Shown: positions 14,601 through 25,610, counted from the stretch's first letter. The stretch is DNA of 64,000 bases from Mansonella perstans (GCA_037074765.1 JBAMDO010000089.1:62001-126000); one strand, 5' to 3'. Numbers and translations: made by a program. Notes: generated from the letters alone by a model not told the origin.

Positions 14601-16717
14601 TATTCTTTGAATATTTCATTGTTTCATTTTCATCAATTTGTACCAAAATTAGATAATACAATAGTTGTTTTTCAAAGAAATTAAAAGATATCAAAACAGA
14701 TTAAAAAAGCGTTAACTGAAATTGTAAAAGAGAAAAGAAAAAAAGGAGTAATTCGAGCAAAATTTTTTTTTAAGTAATTTAAATTTGAAAAAAAAAGCTT
14801 GCACATTTCTGAAAAAATGCATAATCTAATTAAGTTAATTAGAGCAGTAATTAAAAGTGAATTCAAGTAAATAACGAAACTAATACTTAAGCAATAATAA
14901 GCTAATTTTTTTCAAACTAAACAATTTCGCAAGAAATGATTAAAAGTAAGCAAACATATATTGAAGGAACAATGCATAATCAATTTTAGTAATTAATTAA
15001 AGCATTAATCAAGAAGAATAATGATATCAGTTACTGAAATTTTAAAAAAAAGAAATTTTAAGATATGCAACAAAATTTATTGTACAAGAAGATTTTTTAA
15101 AATTATTTTAATGAATTTATTTAATTATTTTAAAATTTTCATAAATTTTATTTATTAATTTAATTTCTGTTGAAATGATCTAAATATATGGAAAAAAAAC
15201 ATATGGAAAATACCATATGTTTTGAAAAAGTAAAATTTGAATATTAAATGTATTAAATGATTTTTCAAATCAATGAATTACAATAATTAATTAACACAAA
15301 GTTACGATTGATTAAATTAAAGTTGTTAGGAAATATACTTAAGGAAAAAAAAAGAATAATACCTAAAAGTACCACAACTAAACAGACGGTGAGTAATTAT
15401 GAATCTTTTTTGATGAAAGAGCAAAAAAGAAAAAAACCTATTTTAAGCCTTTTAAGAATTATTGTTGTACCAAAATTAGATAATACAATAATTTTTAGGC
15501 ACTCTCTTCAAGCGCCCTTTTCTTTAGTTTATTGTGTTACAGTAGGAAATGTTTGTGGGTAATTAGTTATGCATGAATGAGAAAGTAATTATTGTGCGCA
15601 ATTATAATTTTTTTTTTGTTTCACCATATTGCAAATATTTTAATTTGTGTGAAATTTTTTTTGGAAAAATTCGTTTGTAAATTTAAATTGTGTAAATTAC
15701 TGCATTTGAAATTATATTTGAAGTGAAAATATAATATTTGAATTGATTACTTAATTATTACCAGCTTGCACTAAATTTTATTAAAATTACCAAAAGTGTT
15801 TAAAATGAAAAAAAATTTATCAATATTCGATTTCCGTTATAAATTCGTTTACTTTGTTTTACATTTTCATGAATTTTTTTTGCACTTACAATTAATTATC
15901 AAGTTTAATTTATTTTGTTAAAAAATCTAAGTTATTTTAAAACTTAATTCTAAAAGAAACGAAACTTTTTGCAAACAATTAAGAAAATTTTAAAATATAT
16001 TCAACTTGAACTTTCATGCTTTATTGTGCAAAAAAAAACGAAAGAAAAAATACTTTGTTACTTATAGCACAATTGAAATTTGATTAGTTAATTAATTTGA
16101 ATGATGCAATTAAAAAATTAGGTGTAAAAAAATTAAGCAAGTTTTATTTTGCATTAAATTGTACGGGAAAAAAAAGAAAGATATGAGAAACGAACAAAAC
16201 CTAATTTGATAAATAATTTACTTAATATCACTTGATATTTACTTAATACTTAATATTATGATTATATGTAAAGTTTAATTTGAACTTATTTTAGGAACTA
16301 ATTTTCATATATGCAAAAATTTATCTAATCGAGTTTTTTTAGGTTATATCATACTAATTGCTATTATTGTATTATCGCACTATTAATTATGCTAATAATT
16401 AAAAAGCAACAACAATAACAATCATTTGCAATGACATTAAGCTGCTGTTACTTTGGACAATAAAACTTATCGTTTTAAAATAAATAACAATACTGCAATT
16501 TGCACCAACATACTTAATATATTACTTACTTAACTGCTGCTATTATTACAGCAAGCTACTATTATTACAATTTTACAATATTGCCTTCAGTGAGGGGCTT
16601 CGAGATTTTTCCAGAATCAGTCAGGCAATATTTCGTGATGTTCAAAAATTGTTTTGTGTCCTTTTCAATCCTCCTCTTGCGTTTTCTGTTCACAGCACAC
16701 CGTTTACTGCACGCCAT
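489..16717 (-). CDS. ahr-1: Aryl hydrocarbon receptor (bHLH-PAS transcription factor), 15 exons
   Basis: Nuclear bHLH-PAS factor; in C. elegans AHR-1 pairs with AHA-1/ARNT and acts mainly in neuron fate. Exons (5' to 3'): 16717-16569, 13469-13347, 12343-12279, 7179-7001, 6716-6627, 6108-5979, 5855-5782, 5393-5275, 4814-4707, 4572-4475, 3519-3375, 2507-2367, 1577-1316, 939-748, 659-489; they sum to 2046 nt, exactly 682 codons with the stop. Seen: basic HLH at about residues 62-114 ([14 protein letters not shown], then [15 protein letters not shown]), PAS-A with [35 protein letters not shown], and PAS-B with [19 protein letters not shown]. The tail has poly-Ser, poly-Gln, a basic GRKRKK stretch and a Tyr/Trp/Ser-rich end. 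C. elegans AHR-1 is about 600 aa. Exon 1 ([16 protein letters not shown]) rests on phase compatibility and a basic N-terminus like other AHRs, so it is the weakest part. Intron 3 is about 5.1 kb and intron 1 about 3.1 kb. Confidence 0.94.
2190..2260 (-). tRNA. tRNA-Gly (anticodon GCC)
   Basis: A 71-nt cloverleaf reads on the minus strand from GCATCGG (2260) to CCGATGC plus an A discriminator (2190). The 7-bp acceptor stem pairs fully. The anticodon stem CTCGC/GCGGG (one T-G pair) closes the loop CTGCCAC, giving anticodon GCC at 2226-2228. A box (TGGTTCAGTGG) and B box (GGTTCGATTCC) are canonical. The gene lies inside intron 12 of ahr-1, in the same orientation. The first run of four T on its 3' side comes only some 30 bases downstream, so the Pol III stop is not tight. 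Confidence 0.97.
3545..3860. repeat. Degenerate minisatellite in ahr-1 intron 10
   Basis: About eight imperfect copies of a unit of roughly 35-42 bp resembling ACATTGATAACTGTATTATG followed by CTAAATTAATTA. Units differ by substitutions and small indels. The array occupies a large part of the intron between the exons at 4475 and 3519. Confidence 0.75.
8630..8662. repeat. Poly(A) run in ahr-1 intron 3
   Basis: An uninterrupted run of about 33 A. Similar shorter runs occur at 5149-5174, 17706-17729 and 43106-43131. No adjacent coding relic or target-site duplication was seen, so these are read as simple repeats and not as retrocopy tails. Confidence 0.85.
11033..11410. repeat. Diverged tandem duplication in ahr-1 intron 3, about 210-bp unit
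   Basis: The segment starting near 11033 (TACGTGCATAAAGTAAAG) is repeated with about 75-80 percent agreement by eye from near 11248 (ACGTGCAGAAAGTAAC). Both copies continue through AATTTAAC..ATTATATAT, then an AAGTGATTT or GAGTGATTT block, a TTCACGTA or TTTACGTA block, and TAATTTTTTA. Copy 2 fades out around 11410. Confidence 0.7.
11845..12258. repeat. Degenerate minisatellite in ahr-1 intron 3, six copies of 61-72 bp
   Basis: Six consecutive copies share a TTAGATCACCAAGATATT head, a middle like AGAACAAGTATGATAAATGA and a tail like AAAATGATCTGATAA. Copies begin near 11852, 11922, 11998, 12058, 12120 and 12192. The array stops about 20 bp before exon 3 of ahr-1 (12343-12279), immediately 3' of the exon that encodes helix 2 of the bHLH. 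Confidence 0.85.
13470..16568 (-). other. ahr-1 intron 1 (if exon 1 is correct)
   Basis: About 3.1 kb of A+T-rich sequence with no supported exon. Short open stretches on both strands (for instance 13562-13759 minus, 14681-14866 minus, 15308-15562 plus) lack recognisable content and are low-complexity (Lys, Asn, Phe, Ile). Confidence 0.5.
16569..16717 (-). CDS. ahr-1: Candidate first coding exon of ahr-1
   Basis: On the minus strand an ATG at 16717-16715 opens 49 codons plus two bases and ends at a possible donor (AAATT then GTAATA). The two leftover bases fit the exon at 13469, which needs two. The peptide begins [19 protein letters not shown], resembling the basic start of C. elegans AHR-1 (ASKRRQRN) and of vertebrate AHR. 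The block is richer in G+C than its surroundings. An intermediate exon cannot be excluded. The plus-strand reading of the same DNA (83 codons, hydrophobic) is treated as an antisense shadow. Confidence 0.5.
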
Positions 16718-18414
16718 ATCAGCATTTTGTCATATATACTATTCGTTTGCGCTTATTTCTGTCATCATTTCAACATACATCATTATTTATATAATTCGAT
16801 TTACGTTCAATAAATATAATTTTCAATTTTAATTCCAATTTTCATATCACCTTGTTAATTAATTAATTGGAAATGGATTTCGCTATAAAAGCAAAATTAT
16901 TAAGTTAAGACGGAATTTAAAAATATGAAATTTTTATTATATTTTATTCATTTTATACAGTATTTCTTTGCTTGTCTAAAATTTACCAAATTTCAACTTT
17001 CATTAATCCTCAATTTGATAATTTTTCATTATTTAATTCTATTTAATCATTATTCCTCCATAATTATAATTGTTAATTATGGGTTCACCATGCTTTTAGT
17101 GAACAAATTTTCTCTAATCCATTTATTTAATTTGATAACTTGATATTTCATGCATTAAGTATTCATATATTGAAAAATATACACTGCACAGTATCACTGT
17201 TGTCAATTACGACAGCCGTTACCATACCCTATGCTTGCTTATAAAATTGTAGTATGTACGCAGAATAAATGATTTAGTAAATGAGAAAGTATTTATATTA
17301 CAACATGCATTACATAAATATTATCAATGTTGTTTGTTCAGGTATTTGCCAGTGTAAAATGAACATAGACGTAATTTAGTCTTTTTTTAACCTGCTTTTG
17401 CAACAGATATTACGTCAAAAACGTATTTCATATTCTTTAATAATTAAGTGATTATTGCAAAAATAAACGTTAGAATAAGTGTCATTTTAAGAAATAAGAT
17501 GACATTAGAATTTCATTTCATATTTGAATGAAATAATAATTGAGTCTACCATTACTTATTTATAATAAATTAAAAATTCACAATGAAATATTGCAAACCG
17601 TTTAAAATTTCGTTGTCGTCGTTTATTGGCATACATATCTGTTGAACATTAAGCACAATTTCGAAATCTAAAAATGTTTTAAATTTTTATTTCTAGTAAT
17701 CTCAATTAAAAAAAAAAAAAAAAAAAAAACAATCTAAAATATGCATACAATATCAATAAATCAGAAAGAAGATATAATAAATTTTTTCGAATATCTTCAA
17801 ACATTATCTCTAACTTTAAGCTTTTTCTATTAACAAATTAAGACGAATAGTTCTCAAAAATTTAATGTTTGTAACTTTATTACTTATTGCTAACACGTTC
17901 CATTCTTCTTACTTACAGCAGATCATCTGATCAATTTCAGTAAAATTAACAAAAAAGTTTTTACTATGTTTGTTTTCAAAATTGAAGAAAAAAGGATGAA
18001 TTAATTAGATTTTTATTTTCAAAATTAAAAAAAAAAGATGAATTAATTAAATTAATGCTAATTTTGGTCAATTTTTTTTTTAAATGAATTACTGAATAAT
18101 TCGATAGATCGGTGGAATTTTTTTTTTTTTTTGAAAAATAGAAATCGATTATTTTAGTTAATTAATTAAAAATTTTTTACTCATCGAAATAATTGCAACT
18201 TTTTGGTAATGCTCCAAAATTTTGTTTTTTCTTTTATTTATTTAATATTTACAATTTAGTGCTTGGTTAATATCTATTATTACATTTACTAAAAAATAAT
18301 CTTGATAATAAATCCGCCGAAATTTTTCCAATTTTATTGTCAGTTTCACGATTTTAAGTTATATTATTCTTTGTAAACATCACTCATCAATATGTACTAT
18401 TGTTAATAGTTCAA

Positions 18415-18950
18415 TAAATGCCTCCAATGAACTATTATCATTATTATCATTGTTATTATTATCATCGTGCTAAGTTTTTAAACAAACATTCAAATGATTG
18501 TAATTATTTAATAACTGTAATTTGTAATTGTTTTAGGATGACAGTAAAAATATTTATATGTCCAATAAGTTATGAAAACAATACCAGCGTTGTTGAATTA
18601 TCACTGTCACTATTATCATTATCACTATAACTACGGTAGTTATTATTGCTGTTACATCACCTCCAGTGAGTTCCAATGAACTAATGTTAAGTTTTTAAGC
18701 TATCATTCAAATAATAATAATTGTTTTACCATTAAAATAAAATTATTTGTATGTGCAAGAAGTCCATGAAAACAATACCAGATTGTTGAATTATCACTAT
18801 CACTATTATCATTATCGCTGTAACTACGGTAATTATAATATAGAAATGCAAACTGTTAGCATTGCTGCAATCGTTTGTAAATCATTATTGTTATTAACAT
18901 AATAATTATCACTGTAACTATGATAATTATTATTGCTGATACAATACAAG
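18415..18950. repeat. Diverged tandem duplication, about 195-240-bp unit plus a partial third copy
   Basis: Copy 1 (about 18420-18655) and copy 2 (about 18660-18850) share the ordered blocks CCTCCA.TGA, CCAATGAACTA, TAAGTTTTTAA, CATTCAAAT, GAAAACAATACCAG, GTTGAATTATCACT, CTATTATCATTATC and TAACTACGGTA. A third, shorter copy at about 18880-18945 retains AATTATCACTGTAACTATG and TTATTATTGCTG. Copy lengths differ by internal indels. Confidence 0.8.
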
Positions 18951-19826
18951 CATACATATTGTTGACATGAAATGAAGCAAAAAAAAATTAATAAAATAGA
19001 CAATAAATAGATTATAGTTTAATGTCTGTTGCATGTTGCATACAAATAAAAATTATTGTCAGCAAATAAAAGCTATTCTGAAATATGTCACAAATTATTT
19101 TCTTTGAATAATTAATAAATACTTAGTTACTTAAAATAATAGTTACGATAATAACTGAAAATAAAAGTAAATGGAAAGTGAAAATGATTTAAAAAAAGAA
19201 AAAAAAAAAAAAAAAAACGAGTGAAGAATAGATGATGCGATAAATTTATTTGCGATAGATGAAAAAATTTTCTGACAAAAATTCATTTCAGTACTATTTC
19301 TCTTAATGTTTTATATGTTGTGTTTATGATATTTTGATTAATTAATTACTGCTACAATTATTCATTGCTTCCTATTTACTCTCGCTACCACTACTATTTT
19401 GTCTTTTTTCCATTTTTTTTTTATTTTTCTTTTCATCTCCATTTTTTTTTTTTTCTTAAAGTTAAGTTTAAAAAAAAGAAAGTTTTATAAAAATCCCAAC
19501 AACAATTTTTATTGATTAAAACCACCGTATAATTTTAGATTTTTAGAATGGTTAAAGTGAAAAGATTTTTCTAAGAAAATTTCTTACAGCACGCAAACTA
19601 ATTTGAAACGATTGCATTTAAGTGGGCCTAATATTGCATTCTATCAGGCGTGGTTCAATCCAGAAATCCAATGATGCAGATGCAGATGAGAAGGAAGAGG
19701 AGGAGCAGAATGAAAAGTAGAAAGAGATGGAATGGAAATATTGAACTCATGATACTCCTCCAGTGGTCAACATTCAAGGGCAAACATTATTTATCATTTT
19801 CAATTTCAAAAGTTTTAAAAGAATAG

Positions 19827-19882
19827 ACAGAGAGAGAGAGAGAGAGAGGAGGACAGGGAGGTAAAGAGAAAGAGAGAGAGGT
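19827..19882. repeat. GA-rich purine tract
   Basis: Mostly (AG)n with GGAGGACAGGGAGG interruptions. A second GA tract lies at 31461-31498. Confidence 0.85.
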
Positions 19883-20004
19883 AAGAGAAGAGAAATATCT
19901 TACCGTATTATTTTGCTTATTGAAGAAATGAATAAAGGAAATTGTCGCACATATTCGTCATCGTAAAATTCATCTAGACAAATCAGTAACACTTAATCCA
20001 ATAT

Positions 20005-20024
20005 TATCATTATTATTATTCTTC

Positions 20025-20076
<52 letters not shown>

Positions 20077-20095
20077 ATTATTATTATTATTATTG
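20005..20095. repeat. (ATT)n microsatellite
   Basis: Near-perfect ATT trinucleotide repeats over about 90 bp with a few single-base interruptions. Confidence 0.92.
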
Positions 20096-20754
20096 CCACT
20101 ATCATTATTTTTATTATTACTATTGCTTATTGCTTTATTTTGTTAGATATTGTTTAAAAGTACAAAATAACTTTTACAATATATTCATTGAAGAAAAAAA
20201 AATTCAACTTTTAAAAAAACTTCGCCTGTTTTTCATTTTCATAAGACCGATGATTAAATACAGTATAACAGGAGGAAACACAGTGTGGTAGGAAGAAATA
20301 CAATAGAAAAGAACAACAAAAAAATTAATAAAACAAAAAAGCATACATTAAAAATATTAAAAAATTTTTTTCTCTCTTGCCAACAAATATAATAAAATTT
20401 TACAGTAATTTTAAATTGTTTTACCTTTTATTTTCATTAAATTAGTAAATATATATCTTTTTTTTTTCGTGATGAATTGATTATAGTATTCTATTTTGCT
20501 ATTTGCTTAATCAACAGTAAAGGTCAACAGTAATTGTAACCTTGTTCCATTTCAGACAATTTCAGAATGCAATGAATTTTGAATGATTTTCAAGAAATTT
20601 GTATAATTTAACAACAATATAAAAATTGAAAAATGAGAAATTTTGAATCATTTTTTAAACTGAAGCGACAAATTTAGCAATCTTTCAGACTGTTATTAAC
20701 AAACAGCAATTGGATATTATTGTAACATTTTGATTTCTTCGAGTTGAAGTCCAA

Positions 20755-20840
20755 CCTTGAGCCTGAACTTGAATCTAAGCCTGGGTCCCTGAGTCTAAGT
20801 CTAAATTTAAATCTAAGCCTAAATCTAAATCTAAGCTTAA
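20755..20840 (+). repeat. Degenerate telomere-like hexamer array
   Basis: Read in sixes from 20755: CCTTGA, GCCTGA, ACTTGA, ATCTAA, GCCTGG, then an 8-base GTCCCTGA, then GTCTAA, GTCTAA, ATTTAA, ATCTAA, GCCTAA, ATCTAA, ATCTAA, GCTTAA. Fourteen units keep hexamer spacing with one 2-base insertion. One is exactly GCCTAA, the complement of the nematode telomere repeat TTAGGC, and most others differ from it by one or two bases. Known: nematode telomeres are (TTAGGC)n. Inferred: this is an old interstitial telomeric tract. Confidence 0.6.
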
Positions 20841-21538
20841 ATTAACCTAAATTAACTTAATAATTTTACAATACTATCATAAGTACAAGTCAAAATTAAC
20901 ACTATTGATAATATTTTATCATGTTTCAGTGTAAATTTATAAATTTCATCATTTCTAAATTTATTTTTATCAAGAATAATGACCTTACACTTATTTTATT
21001 TAACTTCCACAGCCAAACAAAGATTTGATTAAGTCTTCTAATTACATATCAAAAATTAAATTATAGTTAAATATTTTTGAAAAAAATTAGCATCAATCAC
21101 AAATTAATCAATATAAAAAAAAATTAATACTAAATGTAAACTATTCCTTTTCATTTGTTTTGTTTTCTTTTTTTAAGTTATCCAATTTGCAGTAACATAA
21201 TTTTAACTAATTAAATTTAGCAATTTAAACTAAACGTAAATGACGTGAAAAAAGACAAATAATATTTGTTGTGTTATTTAAAAAATTTTTTCTTCCACAA
21301 ATTAATTGTAATTTTACGTGTAAAAGGATAAGGTTAAAAAAAGTATTTTGATAAAGTAAATAAATGGAATTAATTTAATAAATTAAAATTGGTAAATTAA
21401 ATTGAATTAGGTTGATTTTTTTTCGACTTGTCATTGTCATATCTTATCATTATCATATCAGTTTTCTCCAATATAACTATTTTTAATGTCCTATAATTAA
21501 ATGTGGTTAATTAGGCTATCATTTAGAAATAGTTAAAA

Positions 21539-24500
21539 ATGAAGAAAATAAATGCATTGCTGATCGATGTTATCGGTATTGTTGAAAAGGTTAATTTAAT
21601 GATTTTTTTAAGATTTCTATTACTTTTCTTCTTTTCATACTTCGATCTATTAGCTACAAACTATTTTTAGCAAAATGATTGTTAAAGATTAGAATTTTTC
21701 CTAAGGGGAATTTCACTTTGCTCCAATTTTACTTTACTTCAGTTTTACTCCGATTTGATTTCACATTGTTTTTAATTTCATCAAATTTTTGATTAATATA
21801 ACAAAGTTGTGACGTTCAATTAATTGGCAAAATATTTAATTCTGCTTACAGAAAAGTTAACAGGAATGTTTTGATCAATACTTATTAATGTACTAGCAAT
21901 AAGTTCTGCACAAATTTCATTTAAAAAAAAAAATGACATGAAGTGTTCGGCATTTGATCTGATCGGCATATATCAATATTTGATTATTGATTATCCTGAT
22001 GAAATCATTTTTTAAATTTCTGCACGCTTTTTTTTTCAAAGGCGCGTAAATCAGTGGAACATCAAAATGAAGTAAACACAGCGATTGAAATGGAATTTGC
22101 CAAATTCAATAATGAAACTAGTCGAGAATTAAGCGAGGTTAGTTCCATTGAAATCGGACTCCTACGGATAACCAGAATCATTTTTATCTCCCAGTGAATT
22201 TCCTATCGGTGATAATTCTCGATTATTCGCAATATATTTCTTAATATTTTCAATATTTGGATAATAATTCAATTTCGATTTTTTGCATTTTCTAAGAGAT
22301 ATTTGTTGAACACTTTTGAATAATTGAATAAAAAATTTTTTCGAATTTAGATAAATCAATTTTTGAATTTTATTTTAATTACAAGCAAACTGACTAATTT
22401 ATGAAATGATCATTGATTCAAATTATGATTTTATTGAATATTGTAACATCTATATAATTTTAACATTACATTCAAGTAATTTAAACTAAATCATATAAAT
22501 AATCATTTGTTGATTACAATTACTAACATATCCTGATAGAAAGTCTACAGCTGTTTTAAAAACAATTGCAAATTGTATGATCAAAGAAAGAGAGAAAGGA
22601 AAAAGCCATAAATAGTAATTAAAATTTTCAAATTAATATTTGCCTAGAATTGCAATACAATTACAACCATTAATGAGTAGTACATGAAAAAAAAATTAAA
22701 TTTATTTTTAAAATTCTTATTAGATATAAATTTTTTGTACAAAAAATACTAATCTTAATGGATCAAATAATTTTTTTTTAATTCAAATTACAATTAAAAA
22801 TTTTTTCATTATTTTTTTTCCTCATTAAATGAGCATTTTCAATTTTCATTTTTTAATTCCCTCATATTCAGTTATATAAACGAATTTGCAAAATCAAAAA
22901 AGATTATAAGGGACGAATTGATTTTTTGACAAATATGTGCCAATATTACAATAATAGCTTATCACAACAATTAACAAACACCAACGCAATTGATAAAATG
23001 ACAATTTGGGATAAATTATGCAAGCTTGAATGGAATGTAATTTTTCTTCAAGTAATTCATCACTTCAAATTCTTATAAAAATTCTTCTTTTTTTTGAATG
23101 TTTTAATTTAAACTTTATGGTAAGAAAAAATCTTTTTCATTTTTTTTTGTCTTTAAAGCAATTTAATTTCATCTAATTTTTATTTGTTAAATTTTAGCTT
23201 CTAAAATTTTAAAAAATTTTTTACTTTTAGTGTGTTGCACGATCATTTATTAAGACAACAACATATTATTTGTCGAATGTTTATTTCGATAATATTGAAC
23301 AGACGGTTAAAATTATGCCTTTAATAAGAATTTAATAGCTTTGAAATTTGTGCGACACAATAAATTACTTTTTTTTTTATGTAAAAATTGAAAAGAACTT
23401 TACTTTCAAATGAAGTTGAAAATTTTAAATTAAGGTTAACAATGTTAAATTAAAAGTGTCATTATAGCTCGGCATTGCAAACAAAGATTTGAAAGATTTC
23501 ACATACGTTGAATGAATTAGATTGAGTCTATGAAGTGAATTTTTTTTTTAAGTGCGATACAGTGTGACACATTTGTGCACATTGTGTGCACACTTTTTTA
23601 CTCTATAGGTTCATTGGCAAGGTCCTAGCAAGCTTTGACAATGCTAGTGAAATCTTTAGGCTCTAAGTGTTGGTTATAGTGTTCTTGTCTCAGATGGTTG
23701 ACATTTTAGAACTAATTGAGCTTAAAAAAAAAAAAAAATCAATCTTGCTCTTTGTTCATTTAAAAAAAATTTTCAGCTTAATAAAACAAAAAAAAATCTT
23801 GCTGCAGTCGATAATATTCTTACAAATAACTGTAATCATTCGATTGCATATGATGGAACTTTATCATTGGTAAAAAACTATAACCATTCGATTGCATGTG
23901 ATACCTTTTATTATTTAATCATGATAATTTAAGCTTTATCATTGGTAATCGATTGCATGTGATAGAGCTTTATCATTACCTTTATATAATGTAAAATAAA
24001 ATTTTATTAGCTCTTTCTTCTTTCTTTTTTTATCATTTCAATCAAAAATCAAGTTAATTGATTAATTAATTATAACCAAATCTAATAATGAAAATAATTT
24101 TACAGATTAGTTTCTTTTACTTCATTTATACTTTATTAAACAAAACATATTACAGATGCCATCTGCATCAAAAAAGCCAGATGATATCAATATGGTAATT
24201 ATTGCACAAAAAAGTACTTATTTAAATGAAAAGTTAAAAAAAAAAAAAGAAGAGGAAAGAAAAAGAGACAAAGATCTATTTATAAATTAACTGGTAAAAT
24301 TAGTATGATTGTAAAAAAAGAAATTTTCAACTTTTTTTTCAAATTTGAAATATTTGAATATTTTATAATTTAATGATAAATAAGAACAAAAAAAAATGTA
24401 TTAGTTATACTTAAAATGAAAATCTGTCGAAAAATAAACAAAAATTAAAGTGTTATTTATTATTATTATCATTGTTTTCTAATAACTGTTTAATTATTTT

Positions 24501-25610
24501 TATCACCATTTTATAACGTTGTTTAATTATTATTATTACTATTTTCCAACGCTGTTTAATTATTGTTATCAGTAATTTTCAATACTGCTTAATTATCACA
24601 ACTACTATTTTTAAATAATATTTGTTTAATTAGTACTATCATGCACTATTTTATCAACGTTGTTCAATTACTATTATCACTATTTTTGAATATCATTTAA
24701 TTATTATTATCATTGTTTTTAAATACAATGTTTATTTGTATGTTAGGAACAGTGATAATGATAACCACATTATCAATTTAAAAATTTTAAGAGGTAAAAT
24801 TTTTTTCGCATAAAAAATTTCATTTTTAATTATAGTTTATTGAAGTGTTACAATTCATTTCTAATACGGTGCAAAATTTTCAACGATTACCGTGTACACT
24901 GAAGTGTATGGTTGATGGAGAATATGTGGATGAAAATGATTTAATGAATGAAGCAAGGAAACTTTTAACTATCTGTACTAATATTCAACAAAAAATTATG
25001 GTATAATTTTGTTGCTGAAATAAAATTTGGGCAATAATTTGATCAAAATTAAATCTTAGACAGAATACATCTATACTGTATCTATATATCTATTGTATCT
25101 ACATATTTATACTGTACCTATATATCTATACTGGTCCATTCGTGCTGTATCTATATATCTGTAGCGTACCTATATATCCACAATTTTTTTTTGAATTTTT
25201 TCATAAAATTGATTATATGCTATAAAATTTATTTTACCTTATATGTGCTATAAAATTTCTATTTGATCATATAGACTACATAATTCCAATTTTCGGCTTC
25301 TTTCGTTTTTAATTAGTTTTCATTAAATGTTATTAATTTTGAGAATGCTAAATGTATTGATGATAATACAACGTAAAGAAGTTATGCTAGCAATGGCATT
25401 GAAATAGTATCATCAACATGAACAGGTTAATTAAATGCATTAATGATAATACAAAGTAAAGGAGTTATGCTAGCAATGATACTGAAACAGTATCATCAAC
25501 AGATTAATTTATGTAATAATAAATTGATATGAAATGAAATTAAAATTTAACAGTAACTTCTTGTAATTTCTTCTTTACAGATGACAAAATCAATAATATT
25601 TCGGATTTGA
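21539..25610 (+). CDS. Orphan 206-aa protein, 7 exons, all introns phase 0
   Basis: Not recognised. Exons 21539-21589, 22042-22137, 22872-23036, 23231-23305, 24156-24194, 24836-25000, 25581-25610 are each a multiple of three (17, 32, 55, 25, 13, 55 and 9 codons), each bounded by AG/GT, with an in-frame TAG three codons before the start ATG. The product begins MKKINALLIDVIGIVEK and is rich in Lys, Asn and Glu with helical, heptad-like stretches (ARKSVEHQNEVNTAIEMEF, ELYKRICKIKKDYKGRIDF). Cysteines are scattered (RICK, NMCQ, KLCK, CVAR, LPCTLKCM, TICT). No signal peptide or membrane segment is evident. It is probably intracellular and largely alpha-helical, possibly coiled-coil. The 13-codon fifth exon and the 9-codon last exon are less certain; without splicing at 25000 the frame stops at once (GTA TAA). 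It lies between the divergent ahr-1 and the CHMP1 gene. Function unknown. Confidence 0.72.
23805..23985. repeat. Tandem repeat in intron 4 of the 206-aa gene
   Basis: Three imperfect copies of a unit containing ATTCGATTGCATGTGATA and CTTTATCATTGGTAA, at about 23826, 23886 and 23946. Confidence 0.75.
24450..24735. repeat. Minisatellite in intron 5 of the 206-aa gene
   Basis: About six or seven degenerate copies of a 40-50-bp unit of the form AACGTTGTTTAATTATTATT then ATCACTATTTT. The CGTTGTTTAATTA core is the best conserved part. Confidence 0.75.
25070..25185. repeat. Short tandem repeat in intron 6 of the 206-aa gene
   Basis: Repeats of about 23-27 bp built on ACTGTATCTATATATCTAT, with about five degenerate copies. 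Confidence 0.7.
25351..25500. repeat. Direct duplication in intron 6 of the 206-aa gene, period about 83 bp
   Basis: Two copies (about 25351-25417 and 25434-25500) share AATG.ATT.ATGATAATACAA, GTAAAG.AGTTATGCTAGC, AATG and AGTATCATCAAC with about six mismatches. The copies are clean enough to be relatively recent. Confidence 0.85.

Larger units (their letters stand above)
16718..21538. other. Intergenic region between divergent ahr-1 and the 206-aa orphan gene
   Basis: About 4.8 kb that must hold the promoters of both divergent genes. It contains simple repeats, a diverged tandem duplication (18415-18950), an ATT microsatellite, a GA tract and a telomere-like hexamer array, each listed separately. 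A slightly G+C-richer block at 19600-19800 has no convincing long frame. No other gene is seen. Confidence 0.6.

Noticed and set aside
16581..16832. 83-codon plus-strand hydrophobic ORF
   Set aside because: It is antisense to the proposed ahr-1 first exon, has no family resemblance, and its Phe/Ile/Leu content is what the complement of a Lys/Arg-rich exon gives.
20785..20800. TCCCTGAG seed as in lin-4/miR-125
   Set aside because: The rest of the mature sequence does not match, no hairpin is visible, and the string falls in the hexamer array.
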